From positions 1-64,000 of the forward strand of contig JAILNS010000005.1 in assembly GCA_024691305.1 (NCBI GenBank): a stretch of 64,000 nt of DNA, given 5' to 3'. Positions 16,975 through 25,473 of the stretch are shown piece after piece. The position numbers and the translations under genes are program-made. Origin of the DNA: Lachnospiraceae bacterium (lineage in GTDB: Bacteria; Bacillota; Clostridia; Lachnospirales; Lachnospiraceae). The number at the start of each line of letters is the position of its first letter. Positions within the stretch are counted from its first letter, which is position 1. The notes beneath the pieces were generated by a model. That model was given only the letters and a program-made list of their open reading frames with translations, did no database searches and had not been told where the DNA came from.

Positions 16975-18756
16975 TTACGACAGATCTTCCTCCATCTGAT
17001 AAAAGTATCCCTTTTTATCCATCAGTTCATCAAAAGTTCCGCTTTCCACAACGCATCCGTCGCGCATGACCAGGATAATGTCGGCTTTTTTGACCGTGGC
17101 AAGCTTGTGTGCGACTATAAAAGTAGTCCTGGACTCCGACATATTATCAAGAGCCCCCGATACCTCCCTCTCCGATATCGCATCCAGTGCCGATGTGGCT
17201 TCGTCTAAGATTATAACCTTCGGATCCCTTATAAGTGCCCTTGCGATCGATATCCTCTGCTTTTGTCCTCCGGAAAGCTTATCTCCGTGTTCTCCCACAA
17301 AGGTATCTATTCCGTCGGGGAGTTTTTCTATAACATGATATAGTCCTGATTCCCTGACGACCTTATCAAGGGTTTCTTCCGAAATATTCCTGGTCCCATA
17401 CAGTATGTTATCCTTGATAGATCCGGAAAACAGCGCGGTATTTTGCGGAACAACCGCAAGAAATCTTCTGTAACTCCTAAGATCCAGTTCGTCTATCGGA
17501 ATACCGTCAATATATATCTTACCGCTCGTTGGAAGCATGAATCCTATGAGCATGTTCATGATCGTGGTTTTTCCTGCTCCGGATTCTCCGACAAACGCAA
17601 CTGTCTGTCCCTTCTTTACATCAAGCGACATGTCATTTATTATCTGCTTCTCGCTGTTCGGATAAGTATAGGATACATTCTCAAAACGATACTCACCCTT
17701 TAAGTCGTCTATCTTTGTCTTGCCTTCGTTATCCTCGACATCATCAACTTCCAGTACCTCACCGATACTGTTTACCGACTCAAGCCCCTTGGATATGGTC
17801 GGCAGGAGATTTAACATATTGGAAACCTGACCTACTATGGTCGTAAAATAACTCTGGTACATTACCACATCGCCGGCCTTTATCACGCTTCGCAGTGCCA
17901 AAAAAGCAGTAAAAACAAGACATATGACCTGGAATATCTGGAAACACGCCCAGCTTACCGCGCCGAAATTGGTCTGTATCATATCAAGATGATATCCTTC
18001 GACGGCTATCTGCCTGACCTGTTCGTTCATTCGGGATATCTCTTCTTCTTCGAGTGCATGAGCCCTGGTCACAGGGACCAGTTCCACCATTTCCGATACC
18101 CTCGCACTCGTTGCTTCTACTTCCTTCCTGAAGCGCTGGTTATGAGCCTTGATCGGTCTTTTAAAAGAATAAACGAGTACTGCTGCAAGAGGCACCATCA
18201 TAAGGAAGAATACGAAAACGACCCTGCTCTTTGATACCGTTACCGTGAGCGCTACAGTAACATTAATGATGATGTTCATAAAGTTCACGAAGATCTGGTC
18301 GGACAGGGTTTCCACGGATTCAACATCTCTTATGATCTTCGACTGTATACGTCCGGACTGTATATCCTTTTCGGAAAGTATTGACATGGTCTGGATCTTA
18401 TGTACAAGAGTACTTCTAAGCCCCGATTCAACATCCCTTACCGCCGATGCCCTAAAATGCATATGAAGATAGTTCATCGGTATGTTTAACAAAAGTAGCA
18501 CCGTGAGTACAACGGCGTTTATTATTATCAGCCTTCCCGCATCCGGAGTTTTATCCGTAACATAATTGATTATATTTGCGGTCACGATCGGAAGCACCCA
18601 TACGGGAGAATGCTTTATGGTATAAAAGAACATGGACAAAAGGAAATTGTGATAATATCCCTTATAAAAACCTATAAGGGTCATAAGTGCATTTCCTTTA
18701 TGTTTCCTGTAACTTTCTTCGAATACTTCTATCCCGAAGCGTGACTTAAGTTTCAT
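16975..18756 (-). CDS. ABC transporter, fused membrane and ATPase domains (exporter type)
   Basis: A half-transporter of 593 residues. Its membrane domain has about six helices (first two thirds), then an ATPase with Walker A GESGAGKTT, signature LSGGQKQRISIARAL and Walker B VIILDEATSALD. I start it at the ATG at 18754-18756 (MKLKSRFGIE), one base after the stop of the GH43 gene; a longer frame would overlap that gene by 86 bases. The substrate is unknown. An exporter-fold protein in a sugar catabolic operon is odd, because the importer for this locus is the separate CUT1-type system at 23.6-27.2 kb. Confidence 0.88.
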   Translation of the reverse strand: MKLKSRFGIEVFEESYRKHKGNALMTLIGFYKGYYHNFLLSMFFYTIKHSPVWVLPIVTANIINYVTDKTPDAGRLIIINAVVLTVLLLLNIPMNYLHMHFRASAVRDVESGLRSTLVHKIQTMSILSEKDIQSGRIQSKIIRDVESVETLSDQIFVNFMNIIINVTVALTVTVSKSRVVFVFFLMMVPLAAVLVYSFKRPIKAHNQRFRKEVEATSARVSEMVELVPVTRAHALEEEEISRMNEQVRQIAVEGYHLDMIQTNFGAVSWACFQIFQVICLVFTAFLALRSVIKAGDVVMYQSYFTTIVGQVSNMLNLLPTISKGLESVNSIGEVLEVDDVEDNEGKTKIDDLKGEYRFENVSYTYPNSEKQIINDMSLDVKKGQTVAFVGESGAGKTTIMNMLIGFMLPTSGKIYIDGIPIDELDLRSYRRFLAVVPQNTALFSGSIKDNILYGTRNISEETLDKVVRESGLYHVIEKLPDGIDTFVGEHGDKLSGGQKQRISIARALIRDPKVIILDEATSALDAISEREVSGALDNMSESRTTFIVAHKLATVKKADIILVMRDGCVVESGTFDELMDKKGYFYQMEEDLS

Positions 18757-18757
18757 C

Positions 18758-20785
18758 TTATTCTTTCTCTGATATGTCTTTATAGCAAAACGCCTTAAAT
18801 TCCCTGCGTATGTTTTCGTTCTCTTCAAAACGTCCGGTCGCATACACGCCGATCATGGCACCCGTAAATCTCTTTCCCCGCGACAAGCCTTCATCACACA
18901 GATAATATACATTCTCAAGCGTATATATTTTACGGCCGTTTAAATACATGTCTCTTATCAGGCCGTCGGTCTTCATTTCGATGCGGATCTTATGCATGCT
19001 GTTTTCCCCGCCGCTTTTCACACCGTCTTCTATAACATCAAGCAGAAACGACATGTCGGTATCTCCGATATGCTCTTTTACGCACAGTCTCTTAACATCT
19101 GACTTAAGTGTAAGTGCATATACACAATATGTATTCTCATCGTAGTATCCGGTAAGACCGATCTCTTCGCCCTCAGCCATATCATCCGGAACGGGAATTG
19201 TTACAGAAACTTCAAACTTAAAAGCGGTCTGTCTTCTTAAGACTACGCTTCTGCATGCGGTTTGCGACAGGTCATATCGTGATGGTCTGATCAAAAGATC
19301 GTATCCACAAGTTCCCGGAAGCAGTCCATATCCTGTTTTTTCTCCGGGCATATTGCAAACCGAATAACTTATATCGGAAGCATTATAGGTTCTGGGTGTA
19401 ACAAATCCTGTAGGTATCCCGGGCTTTAATTCAGCCTCATCATGCAAATCGCCGTCTTTGTTTCCGTAATCACAGGAAGTAATGTCGGCCCCGGTCACGT
19501 CCATTTGGGGGTAGGGTTTTTTCTGTAATACCGACGGACCCTCAAGACCGTTTACCACAGGCCAGCCATCCTTCGTCCATGTGACGGGATCCAGTGCGGT
19601 TTCCCTGCCCAGAATACTGTATTTACCCTCTAACATGCGTCCGCACAGATACACCATATACCATCTGCCGTCAGGGGTTTCCACCATATCGCCGTGCCCG
19701 CATCTTTGGAGCGGTGCTAAAGGATCATCCTGACGCATTATCGGATTATACGGGCATTTTTCATAATCGCCTTTTAGCGTTTTGGACCTGAATGCAGTTA
19801 CCCTGTGACCCGTTCCGGTTCCGCCTTCTGCCAGGATAAGATAATAGTATCCGTCCTTTTTGTACAGATGCGGTCCTTCCGGTGCCCGTTTCATATCTCC
19901 GTACATAAGAAGGCTCGCAGGGGATATCTGCTTCGTTCCGCTCTTATCGAGTTCAAGTATCCTTGCACCCCGGTTTAAAAGCATATATCTTCTGCCGTCG
20001 TCATCATTAAATATGCTTGGATCTATCCCGTCCTCTTCTATATATGCAGGCTTGGAATAAGGTCCCTCGGGCTTGTCCGATGAAACAACGATCTGTCTCC
20101 TGTATACCGGAGGATCATCATTGTATCTAAGGGTCGCCGTTATATAAAATCTTCCTTCGTAATACGAAATATCAGGTGCCCAATATCCTCTTCCGCCTTC
20201 AAGATCGTCTATACAGGCATACCCGGGATCGGTTATCGCATGACCTATTATCTCCCAGTGGATCAGGTCTGTAGAATGGGATACCGGTATACATGGAAAA
20301 AATATAAAAGAGGAATTGACCATATAATAGTCATCGCCCACGCGGACTATCGAAGGGTCCGGAAACATTCCCGTACGGACCGGGTTTTTGTAATAGTCCG
20401 ATATGTCTCCGTATCTCTCATTCATATAAAGACATATATCTGTGCTTCCGTTTTGGTCAGCGATCTCCCAGGCGGTGATCCTCTTATCGTCTCCGGTAAA
20501 AGGGGACATCCCGCATTTCGATATCAGATAATCCCACAATCCGGCATTTCCCGAAAGCGCACAGTAATGAAGCACGTCCCTGCCATGGTCGTCTTTTTCG
20601 TTTAAGCTTATCCTCGAATATTCGACCAGATATTTGACGATCTCAAAATGTCCGCATTTAGCGGCCGCAAAAAGATGGCTTCCTTCTATAAGAGACGGTT
20701 CCTCGATAAGCATCTTTTTTACGTTTATAAGATCATTTGCGTTTATATACTTTTTTAACAGTTCGGTGTTGTTCATATAGGACAA
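18758..20785 (-). CDS. Ankyrin-repeat domain fused to GH43 glycosidase
   Basis: A 675-residue, three-part protein. Residues 5-125 look like three to four ankyrin repeats (SHLFAAAKCGHFEIVKYLVE; DHGRDVLHYCALSGNAGLWDYLI). Residues 135-435 are a five-bladed GH43 propeller with general base Asp143 (FPDPSI), pKa modulator Asp255 (GIDPSIF) and acid Glu303 (APEGPHLY). Residues about 470-675 form a C-terminal beta-sandwich. Probable arabinofuranosidase, xylosidase or galactosidase on pectin side chains. It has no signal peptide. The frame opens with a TTG at 20783-20785 that has AGGA six bases upstream; an ATG three codons later is possible. The fusion to ankyrin repeats is unusual. Confidence 0.88.
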   Translation of the reverse strand: MSYMNNTELLKKYINANDLINVKKMLIEEPSLIEGSHLFAAAKCGHFEIVKYLVEYSRISLNEKDDHGRDVLHYCALSGNAGLWDYLISKCGMSPFTGDDKRITAWEIADQNGSTDICLYMNERYGDISDYYKNPVRTGMFPDPSIVRVGDDYYMVNSSFIFFPCIPVSHSTDLIHWEIIGHAITDPGYACIDDLEGGRGYWAPDISYYEGRFYITATLRYNDDPPVYRRQIVVSSDKPEGPYSKPAYIEEDGIDPSIFNDDDGRRYMLLNRGARILELDKSGTKQISPASLLMYGDMKRAPEGPHLYKKDGYYYLILAEGGTGTGHRVTAFRSKTLKGDYEKCPYNPIMRQDDPLAPLQRCGHGDMVETPDGRWYMVYLCGRMLEGKYSILGRETALDPVTWTKDGWPVVNGLEGPSVLQKKPYPQMDVTGADITSCDYGNKDGDLHDEAELKPGIPTGFVTPRTYNASDISYSVCNMPGEKTGYGLLPGTCGYDLLIRPSRYDLSQTACRSVVLRRQTAFKFEVSVTIPVPDDMAEGEEIGLTGYYDENTYCVYALTLKSDVKRLCVKEHIGDTDMSFLLDVIEDGVKSGGENSMHKIRIEMKTDGLIRDMYLNGRKIYTLENVYYLCDEGLSRGKRFTGAMIGVYATGRFEENENIRREFKAFCYKDISEKE

Positions 20786-20813
20786 TTTAAATCCTGCAAA
20801 ATAAAGGTCTTAC

Positions 20814-22661
20814 TTATGATAAGTTAAACTCATCAAGTATCACATATCCGCCTCTTGATGCTTTCGATATCGCGTATAATCCCACGCGTGCCCCTGTCCA
20901 TGTGTGATCCGAGGGCTTAAACTTTTCTTCAAGTGCATATATTTCCACATCGTTTTCATTTCCGATACCGTAACCAAAAGTCACGACGGGCAGACATTCT
21001 TCCACATTAAGACTCTTTCCTTCATCGGACATGGTAAGTGTTACCGTAAAGTGACTCAGTTCTCCTTCTAAGGTGCGCAAAAGGTTCCTTGTTTCCTTCT
21101 TACCGGAAGGTTCAGTCTCGCTTATCCCATAGTATATCCTGTATTCGGTCTCCTTCTTATCGGTAAGTATACGTTCACACTCGATAAATCCGTACTCACC
21201 GCCCATTAGAGTAACTCCGGCTCTGTCACCTTTTAGCATTCCCGATACATCGAATGTAAGTCGTACATCAAATGCTCTTCTGTCGATCTTACGGGTAAGT
21301 ACATTTGCACATTTCCAAAGTACGGGAGATGCTCCCTGATAGTTAAGCGCTATGAGTTTAAGTTTACGGTCTCCCGCAGATCCGTTATATGCGTTTTGGC
21401 CGTGATAAAGGTCAGTCATGTCTTTGGATACAACAAAATCCTTGCTTGTCACAACTTCAAAAAACTCTGTCGAATAATCCCCCAACCATTGGAGATCCGT
21501 GGATGTTTCAAAACCTGCTTTATTTAATTCAGGAGCGTCTTTACCGGATTCTCTTTTGCAGAAAGGATATGTTCCTGTCATCACCGGCTCCCCGCATCCC
21601 GTACCATCGTCAGTGCCTATTACGGGCCAGTCGTTCTTCCATGTTACAGGCTGAAGATGACATACTCTTCCGTATGCCCCCATATCCTGAAAATGGATAA
21701 ACAGATCACACCCCGCATCGTCACTTACAAGACCGCCCTGATGAGGGCCGTTTATCACGGTCTTACCCTGATGCATCACTACTCTGCACTCATATGGACC
21801 GGAAATATTTTTTGAACGCAGCGCAAGCTGCCATCCGTTCCTTACGCCCCCTGCGGGCGCGAAGATATAATAAAATCCTTTTCTCTTATATACTTTAGGA
21901 CCTTCTATCGTTATTGCGGGATTCTTTTTTTCATCGGGTGTGTCACACTCGGGATATTTGTATCTTTTCCCGGTTTGTTCCATACCGCTTTCATCTACAA
22001 GACCGCCAAGAAAAATAAAATGATCTTCAGATACGGGCCCAAGTCCCTCCTTATCGAGTTCCATCATCCCAAGGATACTCTTAAATCCTATCCGGCTTTT
22101 TGCATAAGCATGTATGAGATAGAATCTTCCGTCGTCGTCGATAAACGGACATGGATCGATAAGGCCCTTTCCCTTTAATACAAGTTTCGGTTCATCCCAT
22201 ACTATCGACTTATCTTCCATCCCGGGAACATGCAGATCCATACCGTGATCTGATATAAAATCACAGGATCCATCAGCGTTCGAACTGTCCGGGTGACCCG
22301 TGAGGGCACTCTCAAGCACCGAAACCGAAGCCGGAATATCTTTTTTAAACCGTCCTCTCACCACAAAGAGTCCTTCATCAGGCATACCGTAATATATATA
22401 GAACATGTCGTTGTAGTAACGGATCGAAGGAGCCCATATTCCTTCGGAATGACGCGGTGACTCAAAGCCTCTCCCGAGACTTTGGACTGCATATCCTATA
22501 TGTTTCCAGTTCACCAGATCATCGGAATAAAGAATGGGAAGACCCGGAGTGTAGTTAAAGCTCGATGAGGTCAGATAATAACCGTTTCCAACCTTTACAA
22601 CATCCGGATCCGAATAATCGGCAAAGATTATTGGATTTTCGTATGTTTTATTTGTATTCAT
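20814..22661 (-). CDS. GH43 family glycosidase with C-terminal beta-sandwich
   Basis: A 615-residue enzyme resembling the GH43 xylosidase/arabinofuranosidase subfamilies that carry a C-terminal beta-sandwich. Catalytic residues are Asp18 (YSDPDV), Asp169 (LIDPCPF) and Glu253 (IEGPKVY). An insert at about residues 105-152 separates the second and third blades. I start it at the ATG at 22659-22661, preceded by GAGGGTG; this overlaps the CE12 stop by 14 bases, so translation is coupled. No signal peptide. The likely role is to remove arabinose, xylose or galactose side groups from imported pectin pieces. Confidence 0.9.
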   Translation of the reverse strand: MNTNKTYENPIIFADYSDPDVVKVGNGYYLTSSSFNYTPGLPILYSDDLVNWKHIGYAVQSLGRGFESPRHSEGIWAPSIRYYNDMFYIYYGMPDEGLFVVRGRFKKDIPASVSVLESALTGHPDSSNADGSCDFISDHGMDLHVPGMEDKSIVWDEPKLVLKGKGLIDPCPFIDDDGRFYLIHAYAKSRIGFKSILGMMELDKEGLGPVSEDHFIFLGGLVDESGMEQTGKRYKYPECDTPDEKKNPAITIEGPKVYKRKGFYYIFAPAGGVRNGWQLALRSKNISGPYECRVVMHQGKTVINGPHQGGLVSDDAGCDLFIHFQDMGAYGRVCHLQPVTWKNDWPVIGTDDGTGCGEPVMTGTYPFCKRESGKDAPELNKAGFETSTDLQWLGDYSTEFFEVVTSKDFVVSKDMTDLYHGQNAYNGSAGDRKLKLIALNYQGASPVLWKCANVLTRKIDRRAFDVRLTFDVSGMLKGDRAGVTLMGGEYGFIECERILTDKKETEYRIYYGISETEPSGKKETRNLLRTLEGELSHFTVTLTMSDEGKSLNVEECLPVVTFGYGIGNENDVEIYALEEKFKPSDHTWTGARVGLYAISKASRGGYVILDEFNLS

Positions 22662-23406
22662 CGGCAACACCCTCATCCTGGGAATTTGCTTCATATACGG
22701 TATCAAGATCCTTAAGTACGCTTTCGTCTATCAGTGATGCAAAAGGCTCTCCGTACTTAACCATTTCTCTGGCCAGAAGTTCTCCGAACTTCATGGCTCC
22801 CTCATATTTAAGATGTGTATTGTCGGTAGATAAACCGTCGGGAAGCCAGAAGGCCTCTCCGGGTTTTAAATGCATGAAATATTTCTTGCTGGGTTCATCG
22901 CCTATGCTCTCTATGAATTCATGACTTACTTTGCACAGATCTATGAGCGGAACTCTGTATTTTTCCGCTGCCTTATAATAGGCTTTAACATAAGCGGTAT
23001 GTGTAGACTCCCGCATATGTATATGATCCTCTTTAAAATTCCTTCTCTCGAGCGGTGTAAGCAAAAGCGGTATTGCACCCTTGTTTCTTGCTACATTTAT
23101 AAACTTTCCGAGATTTTCTATGAAATCCGTTTCGGGATCCGTATATCTGCTTAGGTCCGTCTCTTTTTCATCATTATGTCCGAATTGTATAAAAAGATAA
23201 TTACCTTCGCTTATCTCATCATATATAGTGGCCAGACGCCCCTGATCGATAAAGCTTTTGGTACTTCTTCCGTTCACCGCATGATCATAGACGACTACAT
23301 CAAAGGCCGTAAATCTGTCAAATGCCTGTGCTATTCCGGTCTGTGGAAATTTATTGGCTTTGTTGCATGTATTGGTTGAGTCGCCTGCCCAAAATATGAT
23401 TCTCAT
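22648..23406 (-). CDS. Rhamnogalacturonan acetylesterase, CE12 (SGNH hydrolase)
   Basis: A 252-residue SGNH hydrolase. Block I is FWAGDST (Ser10), block II NGRSTKSF, block III QFGHNDEK (Asn78) and block V DNTHLKYEGA (Asp195, His198). This set and the FGHND spacing match rhamnogalacturonan acetylesterases (RhgT/YesT). It removes acetyl groups from rhamnogalacturonan I. No signal peptide, so it acts on imported oligosaccharides. The ATG at 23404-23406 has AAAGGAA upstream; an earlier TTG would overlap that site. It is the first gene of the long enzyme operon. Confidence 0.92.
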   Translation of the reverse strand: MRIIFWAGDSTNTCNKANKFPQTGIAQAFDRFTAFDVVVYDHAVNGRSTKSFIDQGRLATIYDEISEGNYLFIQFGHNDEKETDLSRYTDPETDFIENLGKFINVARNKGAIPLLLTPLERRNFKEDHIHMRESTHTAYVKAYYKAAEKYRVPLIDLCKVSHEFIESIGDEPSKKYFMHLKPGEAFWLPDGLSTDNTHLKYEGAMKFGELLAREMVKYGEPFASLIDESVLKDLDTVYEANSQDEGVADEYK

Positions 23407-23432
23407 TCTGTTTCCTTTCAATAGTTAACCAG

Positions 23433-23486
23433 GATAATTAACTACAGATCATTAAATATAGATAATTAACTACAGATCATTAAATA
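23433..23486. repeat. Two tandem copies of a 28-bp AT-rich repeat upstream of the CE12 gene
   Basis: Two adjacent copies of a 28-base unit (copy 1 at 23433-23460, copy 2 at 23461-23486, diverging at the end), each containing ATAATTAACTACAGATCATT. A partial third element, ATAGTTAACC, is at 23421-23430. They lie between the importer terminator and the CE12 start, where the enzyme-operon promoter should be. They may be regulator binding sites. Confidence 0.7.
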
Positions 23487-23514
23487 AAGGCCGAAGCCGT
23501 ATCCGGCTCCGGCC
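23481..23514 (-). terminator. Rho-independent terminator after the ABC importer operon
   Basis: A GC-rich 11-base-pair stem with one mismatch (23489-23499 with 23504-23514) and a 4-base loop. On the minus strand it is followed by TTTATTT. It lies about 40 bases after the stop of the second permease gene. Confidence 0.85.
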
Positions 23515-23554
23515 TGTGTTGTTTATATCAAATACAGTAAATGATATTTAAGGA

Positions 23555-24421
23555 TCATTCCTTTACGGCACCTACGTTAACACCCTTTACGAAGTACTTC
23601 TGAAGGAACGGATACAATGCCATAAACGGAAGTATCGCACATATGATCGCCGAATAATACAGGGTGTTCTGCGAAACATTGTATTGCGTTGTCGGCGTAT
23701 CTCCGTCCATGACCATGACTCGCAATATGTACTGGAAATTGACCTGATCACGATTGGTGATGTAGATCTGTACGGTTGAATAATCGTTCCATACCGTAAC
23801 CGCAAACATAAGACCGATGGATGCAAGTGCTGCTTTGGAAAGCGGAAGCACGATCTTAAAGAAGATACCCATCGGGGAACATCCGTCTATCTTGGCGGCC
23901 TCAAACAGCGATTGCGGTATACCTTCAAAGAAGTTTCTCATAAGCACCAGGTTATAGACGTTCATACCGTGCTTAACAACCAGTATCCACATCTTATTAA
24001 CAAGATGAAGCTGTTTCATAACCAGATACTCGGGAATAAGTCCACCGGAGAATATCATTGTAAACAAAAGGAAATAAGCGATCGCGGTTCTGCCGGGCAT
24101 ATCATACTGGGATAATACATATCCACCGAGTGTTGACATTACAAGTCCGAGCAATGTTCCGATAATGGTTGTGACTACCGAATTGATAAACGGTCTGTAC
24201 AACTTCTGAGTATGAATGATCGTCTTATATCCGTCCAGTGTGAACTTTGTCGGGAATAACTGGAACTTATATACTCCTACGGCGTTAAATGAGTCCGACA
24301 ATACCTTCCAGATAGGAACCAGTATTATAAGTCCGATAAGGATAAACACAAGATAGTTTACTATATCGAAAGCGCCGAGTTTTCTTTTTCTTCCTGCTGT
24401 ATATTCTTTATTCTTAGCCAT
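23555..24421 (-). CDS. Carbohydrate ABC transporter permease (CUT1, LplC/YtcP type)
   Basis: A 288-residue inner-membrane permease with six helices. The ATPase-contact EAA motif is visible as EAAKIDGCSPMGIFFKIVLPLSKAALAS. The C-terminus, ending QKYFVKGVNVGAVKE, is typical of the YtcP/LplC subgroup. I start it at the ATG at 24419-24421 with AAGGTGGG upstream; a longer frame is possible but would overlap the upstream permease gene. It pairs with the permease upstream and the lipoprotein. No ATPase gene is present here; these systems commonly share a housekeeping MsmK-type ATPase. Confidence 0.93.
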   Translation of the reverse strand: MAKNKEYTAGRKRKLGAFDIVNYLVFILIGLIILVPIWKVLSDSFNAVGVYKFQLFPTKFTLDGYKTIIHTQKLYRPFINSVVTTIIGTLLGLVMSTLGGYVLSQYDMPGRTAIAYFLLFTMIFSGGLIPEYLVMKQLHLVNKMWILVVKHGMNVYNLVLMRNFFEGIPQSLFEAAKIDGCSPMGIFFKIVLPLSKAALASIGLMFAVTVWNDYSTVQIYITNRDQVNFQYILRVMVMDGDTPTTQYNVSQNTLYYSAIICAILPFMALYPFLQKYFVKGVNVGAVKE

Positions 24422-24431
24422 AGCACCCACC

Positions 24432-25382
24432 TTACAGTATTCCGCGTCCGCGGACCTTCTTGCTCGCCTGGTTGCAAAGCAGAACCAGAACACATCCTAC
24501 AAGTGACTTGAACAGACCAACCGCGGTCGTATATCCGTAATTCGGTATGGCCGTCATAAACGTCTTACGGTAGATGTATGTGGAAATAACGTCCGAAACC
24601 TCAAATACACGGTTGTTGTACATAACGAATACCGACTCGAAAAGGTTAAGTACCTTGGCAAGGTTCAATATAAGCACAATGATTATCGTATTGGCAAGTT
24701 CGGGAACCGTAACATACCAGATACGCTGAAGACGGGTTGCGCCGTCTATATCTGCGGCCTCATACAATTCCGGATTGATACCGGCCAGCGTGGCCAGGAA
24801 TATTACCGTCCCCCATCCGGTTTCCTTCCAGATATTTACCAGGTAGTATACCGGCCGCCACAAGTCCGTTTCATGCATGAAGTCTATACTTTCCGTTATC
24901 CACCCCCAGCTCTTAAGCGTTTCGTTGATGAAACCTGTAGAAGATGTTGAAAGGAATAACGTGAAGATCGCAGCGGTAACTGTCCATGACATGAAGTGAG
25001 GCAGGTAAATTACCGTCTGCAATACCTTCTTTGCAAAAAGGTTCGCCATTTCGTTAATAAATACCGAAACGATCACCGATGCCAGCGTAGTTATAAGAAG
25101 TTTGGTGATAGAGAGCACCAATGTATTTGTAAAGGCTTTCCAGAATTCCTTATCCGAGAACATTTTCTCAAAATGCTTTAAGCCTACGAATTCGATTTTC
25201 TTTAAGGTGTAATCATAAAAAGAATAGCGTATACCGAGCATAGGCCAGTAGTACACTATGATCACATAGATAAATACAGGAAGGAACATCAGATAAAATC
25301 CCCTGTTGTTCCATATTCGGGTCTTTAATGGTTTCTTATTGATAACCCGCCCCGTAGATGTTGTTTTTAGCTGTTTACCCAT
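24432..25382 (-). CDS. Carbohydrate ABC transporter permease (CUT1, LplB/YteP type)
   Basis: A 316-residue permease. The first helix region is GFYLMFLPVFIYVIIVYYWPMLGIRYSFYDY, typical of LplB/YteP. The EAA loop is YEAADIDGATRLQRIWYVTVPELA. The ATG at 25380-25382 has GGGGTAA upstream and gives the family's usual basic N-terminus. It follows the binding lipoprotein gene by about 90 bases and precedes the second permease by 10 bases. YteP-type systems import rhamnogalacturonan or polygalacturonan oligosaccharides, which fits the enzymes in this locus. Confidence 0.93.
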   Translation of the reverse strand: MGKQLKTTSTGRVINKKPLKTRIWNNRGFYLMFLPVFIYVIIVYYWPMLGIRYSFYDYTLKKIEFVGLKHFEKMFSDKEFWKAFTNTLVLSITKLLITTLASVIVSVFINEMANLFAKKVLQTVIYLPHFMSWTVTAAIFTLFLSTSSTGFINETLKSWGWITESIDFMHETDLWRPVYYLVNIWKETGWGTVIFLATLAGINPELYEAADIDGATRLQRIWYVTVPELANTIIIVLILNLAKVLNLFESVFVMYNNRVFEVSDVISTYIYRKTFMTAIPNYGYTTAVGLFKSLVGCVLVLLCNQASKKVRGRGIL

Positions 25383-25473
25383 TAATATTACCCCGTTCCG
25401 AATAGTGTGCGTATGGGCGCCTGCGCATGGCAGGCACCCATACAACGTATTACTGCAGTAGTGTTAATTGATT

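Noticed and set aside
18757-18843. A longer ABC-exporter start overlapping the GH43 gene by 86 bases
   Set aside because: The extension has no ribosome binding site and is basic and unlike the family; the ATG at 18756 fits the junction with the upstream stop.
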